64,000 nucleotides of DNA, from contig JAQXHU010000037.1 in assembly GCA_029007435.1 (NCBI GenBank), positions 1-64,000 on the forward strand, given 5' to 3'. Numbering within the stretch: position 1 is the stretch's first letter; the number at the start of each line of letters is the position of its first letter. The DNA is from Bacteroidales bacterium. Lineage in GTDB: Bacteria > Bacteroidota > Bacteroidia > Bacteroidales > UBA932. A program made the translations under genes and the position numbers. Positions 1 to 8,923 of the stretch are shown here, one piece after another. Below the pieces are notes generated by a model. That model did no database searches and was not told the origin of the DNA. It saw only the letters and a list, made by a program, of their open reading frames with translations.

Positions 1-1474
1 CCGAGGAAAATATGGACGACGCGACAACATTCCCATCCTGATCTTTCGTTATCTGGAAATCGCCAGTAGTCTCATCAACCGGCAAGACGAAGAAACGATA
101 AGTTGTTCCATCCTCCAGTCCGGTTTTCATTATCGACTCATCTCCCCTGTAACCCATCCTGCGGAGAATAGACACTTTATCCCCATATCCATTCCGGGAC
201 ATCCAGTCAATCTGGGACTCAATATCCTTGACCGCTGAGTCCAGCGTCTCCCCGGGATAAAGGATGTCGGCATAATAAAGTTTGGTCTTGAGAGTAGGTT
301 TGATTCCGCATACCGCCCTGTAATGCGTCACCTTGTCAATAGTCAATGTGAACTCCGACGTCCCTGACTCAATTAGCGGCGTAGTGATGTATTCCTTGAT
401 AATATCCGTTGTAATGGCGCCCCAGCTATAGCCGAATGCCAGGATGCAATACTTTTTGCCCTCCTCAAGATTACCGACCGAGCCTGACCAGTCCCCGAAA
501 TGAAGATAGGCTGTCACATCTTCGGATGAATTGAACATCTGCCTGATCTGCTCCGCATCCTTGCCCTCCACTTCATCAGCCGGAACCACAAGGCTTGCCC
601 ACTGATCATTGTTGCTTGTTTTTACAGAGTATTTGACCCTGTCGCAATTCACTTCTGACAATTCGAACGCAAGTTTGTTGTCAGACGGAGGTATTGTACC
701 GGTCCTGAACTCTTTCAGCACGACATCTGATATCACTTTTGCCTGACTGTTGACAGCACAGCACCATCCCACAAAATCCGATTCTCCGTTCAAGGACATC
801 GATACGGTCCTGACGCCCTTGCCGACATACTGGTCCAGGGCCTGTTCAAAAGTGCAGCCGCCATAATTGACAAGGACATTGATTTCACCGGACAGGAATT
901 TCTCCACATTGGCTTTGATGACTGACTGTATCCTGTCGCTATATTCATCAACTTCGCTCTTTCTGGAATACGCAATGTAATAACGGACATCATCGTATTC
1001 AGGCGTCACCGTCATTTTGACGTGAGGTCCGTCAATGTCATATTCTATATCGAATTTCATCTTGGAGACCATATCAGGATTTTCCCCTATTCCGGCCTGG
1101 GATACTGAGAACACCGCCTCCGAGTCGGCATATTTCACAGTCACAGATGCAAGTCTTGACTTTTCCGCGACATTCGGTTTCACAGAAAATTCTACCCTGC
1201 CTGAAAAATCGTCCACATTGAAGTCTCCACACCAGTCAGCATCGCAGGAAAACGAGAACAGATTCACATCCGGGTCAACAGCTTCCCCGCTCACATAGTC
1301 GGACAGAGTATAGCCAATGTCGTAAACACCGCCTTCCGGCTCCACCGTGACTATTCTTCCCTGCATCTGTATGACAGGAACCGCCTCCCTGGAACTGTCC
1401 TCCTGCTCCGAGCAGGAAGATGACACAAACGGCATCATCGCCGACAAAATATAACACAGATATTTTCTAGTCAT
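1..1474 (-). CDS. BACON-domain surface lipoprotein, C-terminus cut by window edge
   Basis: The reading frame opens at ATG 1474 and runs without a stop to base 1, so the C-terminus lies outside the window. The start reads MTRKYLCYILSAMMPF and then SSCSEQ, a lipoprotein signal peptide with its lipobox Cys near residue 21. A BACON-like beta-sandwich follows (about residues 35-125, with CDADWCGDF and the closing VSQAG), then Fn3-like modules of the type found in Bacteroidota surface lipoproteins. It is the last gene seen in a leftward run of four lipoproteins (starts at 5493, 4139, 2172 and 1474) that look co-transcribed. BACON domains are known from carbohydrate- or mucin-associated lipoproteins, but no substrate can be read here. 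The function is unknown; the lipoprotein call is firm. Confidence 0.75.
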   Translation of the reverse strand, partial: MTRKYLCYILSAMMPFVSSSCSEQEDSSREAVPVIQMQGRIVTVEPEGGVYDIGYTLSDYVSGEAVDPDVNLFSFSCDADWCGDFNVDDFSGRVEFSVKPNVAEKSRLASVTVKYADSEAVFSVSQAGIGENPDMVSKMKFDIEYDIDGPHVKMTVTPEYDDVRYYIAYSRKSEVDEYSDRIQSVIKANVEKFLSGEINVLVNYGGCTFEQALDQYVGKGVRTVSMSLNGESDFVGWCCAVNSQAKVISDVVLKEFRTGTIPPSDNKLAFELSEVNCDRVKYSVKTSNNDQWASLVVPADEVEGKDAEQIRQMFNSSEDVTAYLHFGDWSGSVGNLEEGKKYCILAFGYSWGAITTDIIKEYITTPLIESGTSEFTLTIDKVTHYRAVCGIKPTLKTKLYYADILYPGETLDSAVKDIESQIDWMSRNGYGDKVSILRRMGYRGDESIMKTGLEDGTTYRFFVLPVDETTGDFQITKDQDGNVVASSIFSS

Positions 1475-1530
1475 ACGTAATTCTACCAATATTTTACGTT
1501 TCTGATAATTGTTGACAGCGCACTAATGCA

Positions 1531-2172
1531 TCAAAAGCGGCAGATGCAGCGGCAAGGATGAGATTCCCCCTTGGACAGCAGAGCATACAATTCCTCTTCC
1601 AGGGACATATTCTCCCTGTATCTGTAGGAATACGCTATCTGACCGCCGGCATCTGTTGACGACCAGTAGCTGATGCCCGGATTAACCGGAGCGCCGGATC
1701 GCTGTTCCATAGAGAGCGCGAGCCCCGGATTTCCTGCATACTCATCCAGCAGAGTCCTGAGTTCGTTGGCCGCCGGAAGATACCACGTATTAAGGCTTCC
1801 GGGGTTTTTCGATGAGCACCAGGCCACCGCCGGGAAAGACTCGGCCCAGTCGTCAAACAGGGATTTGATGCCTGAGACATTGTCTTTTCCATAATCCATA
1901 CTGACATATACCGCCCCGGAAATGACACTGGTCCCAAGTGTCGACCACTTCAGTTCTTTCTCATCCAGAGAAACGACCATTCCGTGCTCTCCGGTCTCAT
2001 CAACATTGAACACGATTCCTTTCACCAGGCCCTGGCTGTAATAATCGCCCACTTTGATCTTTGTTCCGGGACTGTCTTCATTTCCCGGAACGTCCGGATC
2101 CGACGAGTCTGAACAAGCTGACGCCACAATCAGCATCGTGGACATCAACATAAATAGACATTTATTCATCAC
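1531..2172 (-). CDS. DUF1566/Lcl-like lipoprotein
   Basis: 213 aa. The N-terminus MMNKCLFMLMSTMLIVASAC gives a lipoprotein signal with Cys at residue 20, followed by an acidic Ser/Asp/Pro linker. The C-terminal half carries the DUF1566 (Lcl C-terminal) pattern: WYLPAANELRTLL near residue 130 and YWSSTDAGG near 170, as in Bacteroidota surface and fimbrial-tip-like lipoproteins with a C-type-lectin-like fold. The ATG overlaps the stop codon of the upstream gene (ATGA, 2169-2172), so the two are translationally coupled. The final residues include CRCICRF, an unusual Cys-rich tail. The ligand is unknown. Confidence 0.72.
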   Translation of the reverse strand: MMNKCLFMLMSTMLIVASACSDSSDPDVPGNEDSPGTKIKVGDYYSQGLVKGIVFNVDETGEHGMVVSLDEKELKWSTLGTSVISGAVYVSMDYGKDNVSGIKSLFDDWAESFPAVAWCSSKNPGSLNTWYLPAANELRTLLDEYAGNPGLALSMEQRSGAPVNPGISYWSSTDAGGQIAYSYRYRENMSLEEELYALLSKGESHPCRCICRF

Positions 2173-4139
2173 TTGACCTCATATATATTTCTGAACACAG
2201 TATAAGAGTCTTTATCGTCTCCTACCAGCACTCCCGCGCTATATACGACGTCACCAGGAGTGACATCCCCGACACTGATCTGGAAAAATTCGCTTGCCGA
2301 CCAAAGCATGCTTGGAGACTGTTTCCCTGTTTCCCAGTCATATCCATCATAGAAATAGGATTTAATCTCTTCGTCAGATTTATCGTATAAGCTCCTGTCA
2401 TTGAGCTTTGCGCTGCACCCATACAGTTTTGCAGGCGCATCCTGGTCAATGTAGAACCACAGGGAGAGCCAGGTGCCTGAATATGATGGCAGGATTTCCG
2501 AAATCTGAGGAGTGTCATAGACATTTTTCGTTGTGACTTTCAAGACACGTGCATCAGTCGTGTACGTTCCGTCGGCTGTCATTCCTATTGCATAGCACAA
2601 ATACTCTGTAGCCGGCTTCAACTCTTCAATTTTATATGACACATACGCAGTGTTCAGTCTTCTATGAAGATACTCTTTCTTGTCCGCATATTCTTTCAAA
2701 CTCCAGTCATTATACAAGTCATCAAGAACCTTGTCGTTGTAGCGGCGGACAGCTGAGTTCACACTTGCCTTGTCATCAAGATTACCACCAAGAGCGACAA
2801 ATTCAGACATCGGCATATAGTTGGCTATGAACGGCCTGTTTTCGAAATAAGGACTGTATGACACTTCGAACGATTCTGTCTCCAGGGACGAGCTCATAAT
2901 GGTAAAGCTCTGCTGGCTGTCCGGAGATGCTGCAGAAGTATGGAATTCCTCTCTGGTAAGGCCGGTCGTCACCTCTCCCGCAAAATATCCGAATACCAAA
3001 AGACAGTAATCCTCATCCGGAACCAGCGGACACTCATAAATTGTAGTATTGCCACTATAGACATTTGACGACAAGGTACCGCCTCTCGATTCCAGGACAG
3101 CATTGATTATCTCATTGTCCGGCAGATACTTGCCTGAATTGTCCTTCAAATAGCAGCTGCGCTCGAAAACAGCTGCGAAAGACTCCGAATGAGCCGGCAC
3201 GACTGAATATGAAGCATCGGAATGGCCTATCAGTCCCTTGACCACAGTGAATGTATTCTCCGGCGGGGCCGCTGTCGTGACCTGCTTGACTACCGGGTCT
3301 GTAGTAGCTGTCCCGTCAGGGCCTATACCGACAGCGAAAACAAAGTAGCTGGTAGCTGGCGTGAGCCCGTTGGACGATGTGAAATCTTCCACTACAGGAC
3401 CGAATGAGGACACCATTGACACCGTGTACGGGACGTCAACCTGATACTGCGCCGCAAGTTCTGTTATATAGCTCGGGAGGAAGTCAATGATGCCCTCAGG
3501 CTGGCTTCCGCACAAGTCTTCATAATACGATGAAGGAAAAATATCATAAAAGTATGCGCACTCGTCATCTGACGGGGCGATTGTGACAGAAAAGGATGTT
3601 GTCTGGATATTCGAGACGCTTATCTCGAAATCGCAGTCCACCTTCTCCACCGCAGGGGTGCTGATATCCACTCTGTCAATGCTGGTCATCCTCGTACCAT
3701 CAGCGTCAAGCCCATAAGCATATATGGTATATTCAGAAGACTGCATCAGGCCTGCGAATCTCCATCTGACCTCGCCTTTCTTCAACTCTTCAGAGAGAAG
3801 AACTGACACCGGGACACCTTGCTGTTCGGCGATGTATTCAATGTTCGAAATATCTGACGAGAAAAGCTCGTCGTCCATTTTGTCCCGTGCATCATCCTTT
3901 ACGACAAGGTTGAAATAATACGTCATCGAATTGTCCTTCGGGATGAAATCCACATAAACATAACCGGCTTTCAGGTTGTCAATCCTGAAGGTGAAATTAT
4001 CCAGTTCGACGGTATTCTCCGATTCCCCGCCTTTATTGTCTTCCGGTCCGTCATCATCACGGCAAGCCTGAAACGAAGCAAGCATCATAATGACAGACAG
4101 GAGGCTGCCGGCAATTTTATAGTTGAAAACTCTTCTCAT
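2169..4139 (-). CDS. Large lipoprotein with fibronectin-III-like repeats
   Basis: 656 aa. The signal peptide MRRVFNYKIAGSLLSVIMML ends in ASFQAC, placing the lipid-modified Cys near residue 26, and an acidic DDDGPEDN linker follows. The rest is a chain of Fn3-like beta-sandwich modules. A recurring signature such as EYTIYAYGLDADGT, SYFVFAVGIGPDGT and EYLCYAIGMTADGT appears at about residues 140, 265 and 520, each followed by a strand ending in VTT or STP. This marks at least three or four internal repeats. It lies between two other lipoprotein genes on the same strand and overlaps the next by 4 bp. No catalytic motif is visible. It is probably an exported adhesin or carbohydrate-binding scaffold, but that is inference. 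Confidence 0.72.
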   Translation of the reverse strand: MRRVFNYKIAGSLLSVIMMLASFQACRDDDGPEDNKGGESENTVELDNFTFRIDNLKAGYVYVDFIPKDNSMTYYFNLVVKDDARDKMDDELFSSDISNIEYIAEQQGVPVSVLLSEELKKGEVRWRFAGLMQSSEYTIYAYGLDADGTRMTSIDRVDISTPAVEKVDCDFEISVSNIQTTSFSVTIAPSDDECAYFYDIFPSSYYEDLCGSQPEGIIDFLPSYITELAAQYQVDVPYTVSMVSSFGPVVEDFTSSNGLTPATSYFVFAVGIGPDGTATTDPVVKQVTTAAPPENTFTVVKGLIGHSDASYSVVPAHSESFAAVFERSCYLKDNSGKYLPDNEIINAVLESRGGTLSSNVYSGNTTIYECPLVPDEDYCLLVFGYFAGEVTTGLTREEFHTSAASPDSQQSFTIMSSSLETESFEVSYSPYFENRPFIANYMPMSEFVALGGNLDDKASVNSAVRRYNDKVLDDLYNDWSLKEYADKKEYLHRRLNTAYVSYKIEELKPATEYLCYAIGMTADGTYTTDARVLKVTTKNVYDTPQISEILPSYSGTWLSLWFYIDQDAPAKLYGCSAKLNDRSLYDKSDEEIKSYFYDGYDWETGKQSPSMLWSASEFFQISVGDVTPGDVVYSAGVLVGDDKDSYTVFRNIYEVK

Positions 4140-4197
4140 CTTGATATTATTAAAGTTTAACAGATCTCAAATTATTGTTTATACCTTTCCCGGCATT

Positions 4198-5493
4198 TTA
4201 TTCCTTTGTCAAAGAGTAGCCGCTGCCATAATTTGTGAACCCGGCTCCATAAATAGGGTCATACGTGCCGATTGACACAGACGGGTCTATTGATATTGTC
4301 CTGCAGTCGGATGAAACAGTGAACACGATAGGAGACATTACCGAACCGTCCTTCAACCGCGCTGCACACTGATCTCCATATTCATTCTGGACCGTCTCCG
4401 TCGTTGCGATGCTGAGTGTCATATCAGAAGGCGAAAATGTCGCATAAATTGTCTCCGCCTTGTCCTTCTTGCTATAGTTGAACCATCTTTTAAGTATGAG
4501 ATTCCCCCTGTCCGGATTGTCGCTTTCCACAATCGGCATAGTGAAGGACAAAGGAGTATTTGCCTGATTCGTGTAATTGACTGTCCAGTTGCCAACGAGC
4601 GAGCTTGCAGATATGGACGGAGTCTCACCGTCCTGGTTGACTTTGAATGAGCAAAGTTCCTTGTCACCTGACTTGAGGACGACTTCGGCGCTCCGTTTAT
4701 ATCCGGTGTTCGCGGCGACATTGAAAACCAGCGTTTCATTGCGCATCGCTTTTGTCTCGACATAACTGAGCCATCCACAGTCCTGGGGAATCGACACTTC
4801 ATATGACACATTTGTGCTGACCGGGACATTAAGCTGGCCGGCTTCTCTGCCGACGTCGAACGTGTTGTCATTGAATACGGCCCGCCCTTCCTCAAAACTG
4901 ATAACGGCAATTGCCGCATTGCTGCTGTTGCCCGCAAAGACTGTCACCCTGCCATCCAGCGGGCCGCTTTCCGGCGCAGTAATCTTGATTGCGCTCTCTC
5001 CGTATTTTTCAGCACTCCACCCGGCGTCAGGAGCGAAATAGAGCTCTATTTCCTCTTCAGTGCCTGATACGGAATAATTCACCGTCACGCTTTGCCCGTG
5101 CAATACAGCGATATTGCCTTCAGTATTGATTTTAAACGAGAATTTCTCTGTCTGTGGCGCTATCGGAATGACAACAGCGCTGCCGTCGGTAAGTATGAAC
5201 TTCACTTCTGTATCAGAAGGCTCAACCTTGATTCCGTCACTGAAGAGTATGACAATAGGTTCTCCTTCGCTCAATGTAAATGTCATTCCGGTCACATTGC
5301 CGTTTTCGTCCTTGATCTCTGTCACTGATGTGATATAGACTCCAGACTCAATGTTGTTGAGTCTTCCTTCTAAATCCGACACTTTGTTTTCGAGTTGTGA
5401 TACTCCGTCCTCAACTTTGTCCAACCTGTCCTTGAGGTCAGAACATCCTGCCATAGACGCAACTAAGGTCAAGGCGATAAAGGTTTTTTTCAT
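4198..5493 (-). CDS. DUF4988 / BACON-type lipoprotein
   Basis: 431 aa from ATG 5493; the frame is open upstream, but this start gives the clean signal MKKTFIALTLVASMAGC with lipobox Cys at 17. Residues 18-55 are a heptad-like coiled coil (LKDRLDKVEDGVSQLENKV). They pass into the DUF4988 pattern ITSVTEIKDENGNVTGMTF, a cap seen at the N-terminus of many Bacteroidota surface lipoproteins. Residues about 120-300 look like two BACON/Ig-like sandwiches (CGWLSYVETKA, FKVNQDGETPS). The C-terminal part resembles a lipocalin-type barrel starting LVGNWTVNY. It is the first gene of the four-gene lipoprotein run. The ligand is unknown. Confidence 0.72.
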   Translation of the reverse strand: MKKTFIALTLVASMAGCSDLKDRLDKVEDGVSQLENKVSDLEGRLNNIESGVYITSVTEIKDENGNVTGMTFTLSEGEPIVILFSDGIKVEPSDTEVKFILTDGSAVVIPIAPQTEKFSFKINTEGNIAVLHGQSVTVNYSVSGTEEEIELYFAPDAGWSAEKYGESAIKITAPESGPLDGRVTVFAGNSSNAAIAVISFEEGRAVFNDNTFDVGREAGQLNVPVSTNVSYEVSIPQDCGWLSYVETKAMRNETLVFNVAANTGYKRSAEVVLKSGDKELCSFKVNQDGETPSISASSLVGNWTVNYTNQANTPLSFTMPIVESDNPDRGNLILKRWFNYSKKDKAETIYATFSPSDMTLSIATTETVQNEYGDQCAARLKDGSVMSPIVFTVSSDCRTISIDPSVSIGTYDPIYGAGFTNYGSGYSLTKE

Positions 5494-5746
5494 AAAAATT
5501 TTAGTTCGATATAATAAATTGATAATCAGTAAAATCCCGCATACAGCGTTTATATCGCTGTTTTTGGCCATAAAGATATATAAAAATATATGTCCTTTTG
5601 TTTATATCGCCAAGCAAAATAGTGTCAATTTTTCGCTAAAACGATTCATATGAAAACATACAACACTCATTGATATATAATAAACGAAGAGAGCGACAAT
5701 TGAAAAGTCACTCTCTCCTTTGAAGTATCTTATTTCTACAAGGAAT
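5494..5746. other. Intergenic region between EF-G-like gene and lipoprotein run
   Basis: This 253-bp AT-rich gap holds the terminator-like repeat at 5688-5716, a second inverted repeat (ACAGCG, 7-nt spacer, CGCTGT, about 5544-5562), and the start region of the lipoprotein run. No exact TAnnTTTG box was found on the minus strand. I see no convincing ORF or RNA gene. Confidence 0.5.
5688..5716 (-). terminator. Probable terminator after the EF-G-like gene
   Basis: AGAGAGCGAC (5688-5697) and GTCACTCTCT (5707-5716) form a 10-bp stem with one mismatch and a 9-nt loop, about 30 bases past the EF-G-like stop on the minus strand. The following run is T-rich but broken by C and G, so termination strength is uncertain. 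Confidence 0.45.
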
Positions 5747-7900
5747 TTACTCCTCGGCCTCCTGGGCTGCGTAGTCAGCCAGCAGCTTGGTCTGCACATC
5801 ACCAGGAACAGGCTGGTAGTCAGCAAAGGTCATAGTGAATGTGGCGCTGCCGGATGTCAACGAACTCAAAGCGGTTGAATATCTGTAAAGTTCGGCGAGC
5901 GGAACGCGGGCCTTGATAATCTCGAATCCCTTGTCACTGCCCATTCCCTCGATAATCGCGCGCCTGTTCTGAAGGTCAGACATACAAGACCCCATATACT
6001 CGCTCGGAGTCAGGACTTCGAGGTTGTAAATCGGCTCCATAATCTTTGGTCCTGCATTGCGGAAGGCCTCCTTGAAGGCATTGCGTGCCGCAAGCACGAA
6101 CGAGATTTCATTGGAATCCACCGGGTGCATCTTTCCGTCATATACAAACACTCTGATATCACGGGCATAAGAACCGGTGAGAGGGCCTTCGGTCATCTTG
6201 TCCATCACACCTTTCAGGATGGCAGGCATAAACCTGGCGTCAATCGCTCCGCCCACAATACAGTTGTAGAACTCGAGTTTTCCGCCCCAGTCCAGATTGT
6301 AGGACTCCTGGCTCTTCACATTGAGGACCATATCCTTGCCGTCAATCTTGAACTTGTTGGTGAACGGAACACCCTCGACGATAGGGCATACGAGAAGATG
6401 AACCTCTCCGAACTGGCCTGCTCCGCCGGACTGTTTCTTGTGACGGTATTCAGCATTGGCGGTCTTGGTAATGGTCTCACGATAAGGAATCTTAGGAGGG
6501 AAGAGCTCGATCTCCACCTTGAATTCATTCTGGAGTCTCCATTTCACGACATTGATATGCTGCTCTCCCTGACCGCTGAGAATGGTCTGTTTCAACTCTT
6601 TAGAGTAGTCAACCACGATAGTCGGGTCCTGTGCGGAGATTTTGGCAAGAGCCTCGCCAAGCTTTGTCTCATCAGCCTGCACCTTGGCCTTGATGGCCGT
6701 GCGGTACTTGGAAGCAGGGAACTTGATGTTCTCATAAGAAATTCCAGTGCCAGGCTGGGACAGAGTGACATTAGTCTTTCCGGCGCGGAGTTTCACAGTA
6801 CATCCGATATCACCGGCATTGAGGTCGCTGACCTTCTCTTTCTTCGAACCAGCCACCGCATAGATGGTGGAAATCCTCTCACGGTTGCCGGTCTCGGCAT
6901 CCTCAAGATCCATTCCCTCATCGAGCTCACCGCTCATCACCTTGAAATAGGAAACCTCTCCAAGATGAGGCTCGACATCAGTCTTATATATGAACAATGA
7001 AGTAGGAGCATTCTGCTTGCACTCAACCTCATTTCCTTCCTTGGTCAGGGACTTTGTGATTTCAGGAGATGCGGAAGTGCGGATAGTGAACTCCATAAGT
7101 CGTTTCACGCCAATATCTTTCTTTGCGGAAAGACAGAATACAGGGAGAACTTCACCCTGGCGGATACCTATGCCGAGACCTTTCCTGATCTCATCCTCGG
7201 TAAGAGCGCCTGACTCGAAGAACTTCTCCATAAGGGTATCATCATATTCCGCAGCTTTCTCAATGAGGGCCTGGCGGAGAAGCTCGGCCTCATCCTGCAG
7301 ATTTGCCGGAATCTCCAGATCCTCGCGTGTTCCGTTGTCATCCTTGAAATGATAATACTTCATCTTAAGGACATCGACAAAGCCATCGAATGAAGTTCCA
7401 GGGTTGACCGGGAACTGTACGACGATAGGTTTGCTGCCGAAAGCCTCTTTGAGGCTGGCCTGTACAGTGTCCCAGTCAGCTTTCTCGCTGTCAAGCTGGT
7501 TAACGGCAATGATGACAGGCACTTTGTACTGCTCCGCATAGCGGGCAAAAATCTCAGTCCCCACTTCCACGCCCTGCTGGGCGTTGATAACTAAAATTCC
7601 GTTTTCACAAACCTTGAAAGCGGACACTGCGCCACCGACGAAGTCATCGGCGCCCGGAGTGTCGATTATGTTGAACTTTGTGTCCATAAACTACGCATAC
7701 AGAGGTGTGGAGAAGATGGAACGCTGGTTCATCTGTTCGATTTCAGTGTTGTCTGATACAGTGTTTTTGGATTCGACGGTACCACGTCTGTCGATTACTT
7801 TACCCTCGTAAAGCATCGCCTCCGCCAATGTGGTCTTACCTGACTTGGTGCTGCCAAGCAAGACCACATTCCGGATATCCTTTGTAGAGTAGGACTTCAT
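5747..7900 (-). pseudogene. EF-G-like translation GTPase interrupted by an in-frame TAG at codon 70
   Basis: The frame from ATG 7900 to the stop at 5747 spans 717 sense positions, the usual size for the Bacteroidota EF-G paralogue. Domain order is intact: P-loop GSTKSGKT (about 16-23), DTPGADD (G3), NQLD in place of NKxD (G4), then EF-G domains II-V. Codon 70 (7691-7693) is TAG, giving STPLYA, stop, FMDTKFNIIDTPG. There is no shift of frame, and ATG 7687 lies two codons later. Re-initiation there would make 646 residues without the P-loop. Other genes here end with TAG, so TAG is a normal stop in this genome. From family memory the position is usually Glu (GAG), so one G-to-T change would explain it. 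A sequencing error, a recent null mutation or readthrough are all possible. The family role is ribosome-associated and distinct from canonical FusA. Confidence 0.8.
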
Positions 7901-7999
7901 AACTTTTATTGTGTTATTAATACTTTCAAACCACTGCGCTTCAATGGCACATCTTTGCAAATCTAATAAATTATTAATGTAATAACAATAGGATATGCG

Positions 8000-8239
8000 C
8001 TATAATTTAAAACCTTTTACCGAGTACTTCTTCCGGATTCTATCCTCCTCCACCCTTCGGTATGCTCTTATAATGGAGTTTCCTGAAAGACCGAGTTCTT
8101 TTACTATCAATCTGTTCAGCCTCCTCCGGTCCATTCCGAAGCACTTGCATATCCATCTGAACGAGCATTTTCTGTCCAGATAAAGCCTGTCTTCAAGCAT
8201 CAATTTTGAAAACAGTTCATATTCTGCATATCCATCCAT
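8000..8239 (-). CDS. Small AraC-like single helix-turn-helix protein
   Basis: 79 aa, basic. The stretch LYLDRKCSFRWICKCFGMD followed by RRRLNRLIVKELGLSG has the spacing of the first HTH of AraC-family DNA-binding domains (LxLxxxSFxxIxxxxGM, then LNRxxxxxxG). No effector domain and no second full HTH are present. A GGAG ribosome-binding site lies 6 nt before ATG 8239, which is strong for this window and supports real translation. It sits between the EF-G-like gene and a divergent XRE regulator. It may be a DNA-binding protein of unknown target or a decayed AraC regulator. Confidence 0.55.
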   Translation of the reverse strand: MDGYAEYELFSKLMLEDRLYLDRKCSFRWICKCFGMDRRRLNRLIVKELGLSGNSIIRAYRRVEEDRIRKKYSVKGFKL

Positions 8240-8392
8240 ATTTGACTCCTTTTTATATTCATCGCAAATCTCGCATATTTATTCCTATAACTGAAAAATG
8301 AGTGGATTTTTATACACTAAATGGTCAGATTTTTATGTTTTTTAAATGATTTCAATGCTTTTTTTAAATTTTTGAACACTTTTTAAGTTCAT

Positions 8393-8411
8393 TGACCACA
8401 TAAAGAGGTCA
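8393..8411. promoter_or_regulatory. Possible operator upstream of the XRE regulator
   Basis: TGACC (8393-8397) and GGTCA (8407-8411) form a perfect 5-bp inverted repeat with a 9-nt spacer, 54 bp before the XRE gene start. A further GGTCA occurs near 8323. The surrounding 8240-8464 gap is very AT-rich and contains no ORF. Autoregulation by the XRE protein is inference. Confidence 0.3.
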
Positions 8412-8464
8412 CATTGTTATGCAGATTACCGATATTTTTGCTGTTGCGACAACAGATTGTGACT

Positions 8465-8875
8465 ATGGACAATGCCAGTATAAAAGAAAACATCTGCAAG
8501 AAGAGGAACGAAGAAGGGATTTCCCAGGAGGAGATGGCCCGGAAAATCGGCGTTGTCAGAAACACTTACCGCAAGATTGAAAAAGGTTCCGTAAGACTCC
8601 TAAGTGAGCATCTGGACAGCATAGCGGAAGCGCTCGGGACGTCTCCCGAAGAACTTGTCCTTGGTTATAAGCCTATGGACGGAACAGCGGAACTGGAAGA
8701 GATGCAGGCCTCATACGAGAGCAGATACCGCAGTCTGGCAGATACTTACGAAGGAATCATAACACAGCTGAAGGAAGAGTTGAAAGCTAAAGAAAACGAA
8801 ATCCGGGATTTGCGCAGCACCATTGAAGACAAGAACGAAATCATAGCTCTTCTTAAAAGGAAACCGGAAAAATGA
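8465..8875 (+). CDS. XRE-family helix-turn-helix regulator with C-terminal coiled coil
   Basis: 136 aa from ATG 8465 (MDNASIKENICKKRNEEGIS). Residues 6-62 are a Cro/C1-type HTH: ISQEEMARKIGVVRNTYRKI, then EKGSVRLLSEHLDSIAEALG. From about residue 85 to the end the sequence is a charged heptad coiled coil (LKEELKAKENEIRDLRSTI), suggesting dimerisation. The frame is open upstream to 8414, but that extension is unlike an HTH N-terminus. It lies just before rnhB on the same strand. The target is unknown; the small palindrome upstream could be its own operator. Confidence 0.78.
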   Translation: MDNASIKENICKKRNEEGISQEEMARKIGVVRNTYRKIEKGSVRLLSEHLDSIAEALGTSPEELVLGYKPMDGTAELEEMQASYESRYRSLADTYEGIITQLKEELKAKENEIRDLRSTIEDKNEIIALLKRKPEK

Positions 8876-8923
8876 ATCACAATTCCGGATTTATTCATAT
8901 TTTTGAAAATTAATCCGGAAAAT

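Noticed and set aside
6125-7000. Long open frame opposite the EF-G-like gene (291 aa)
   Set aside because: It lies wholly antisense to a recognisable GTPase, has no ribosome-binding site or family motif, and is a shadow frame.
5747-7900. Global recoding of TAG as a sense codon
   Set aside because: Several normal genes here end with TAG (20568, 34770, 62617), so TAG is a working stop in this genome. The EF-G case is local.
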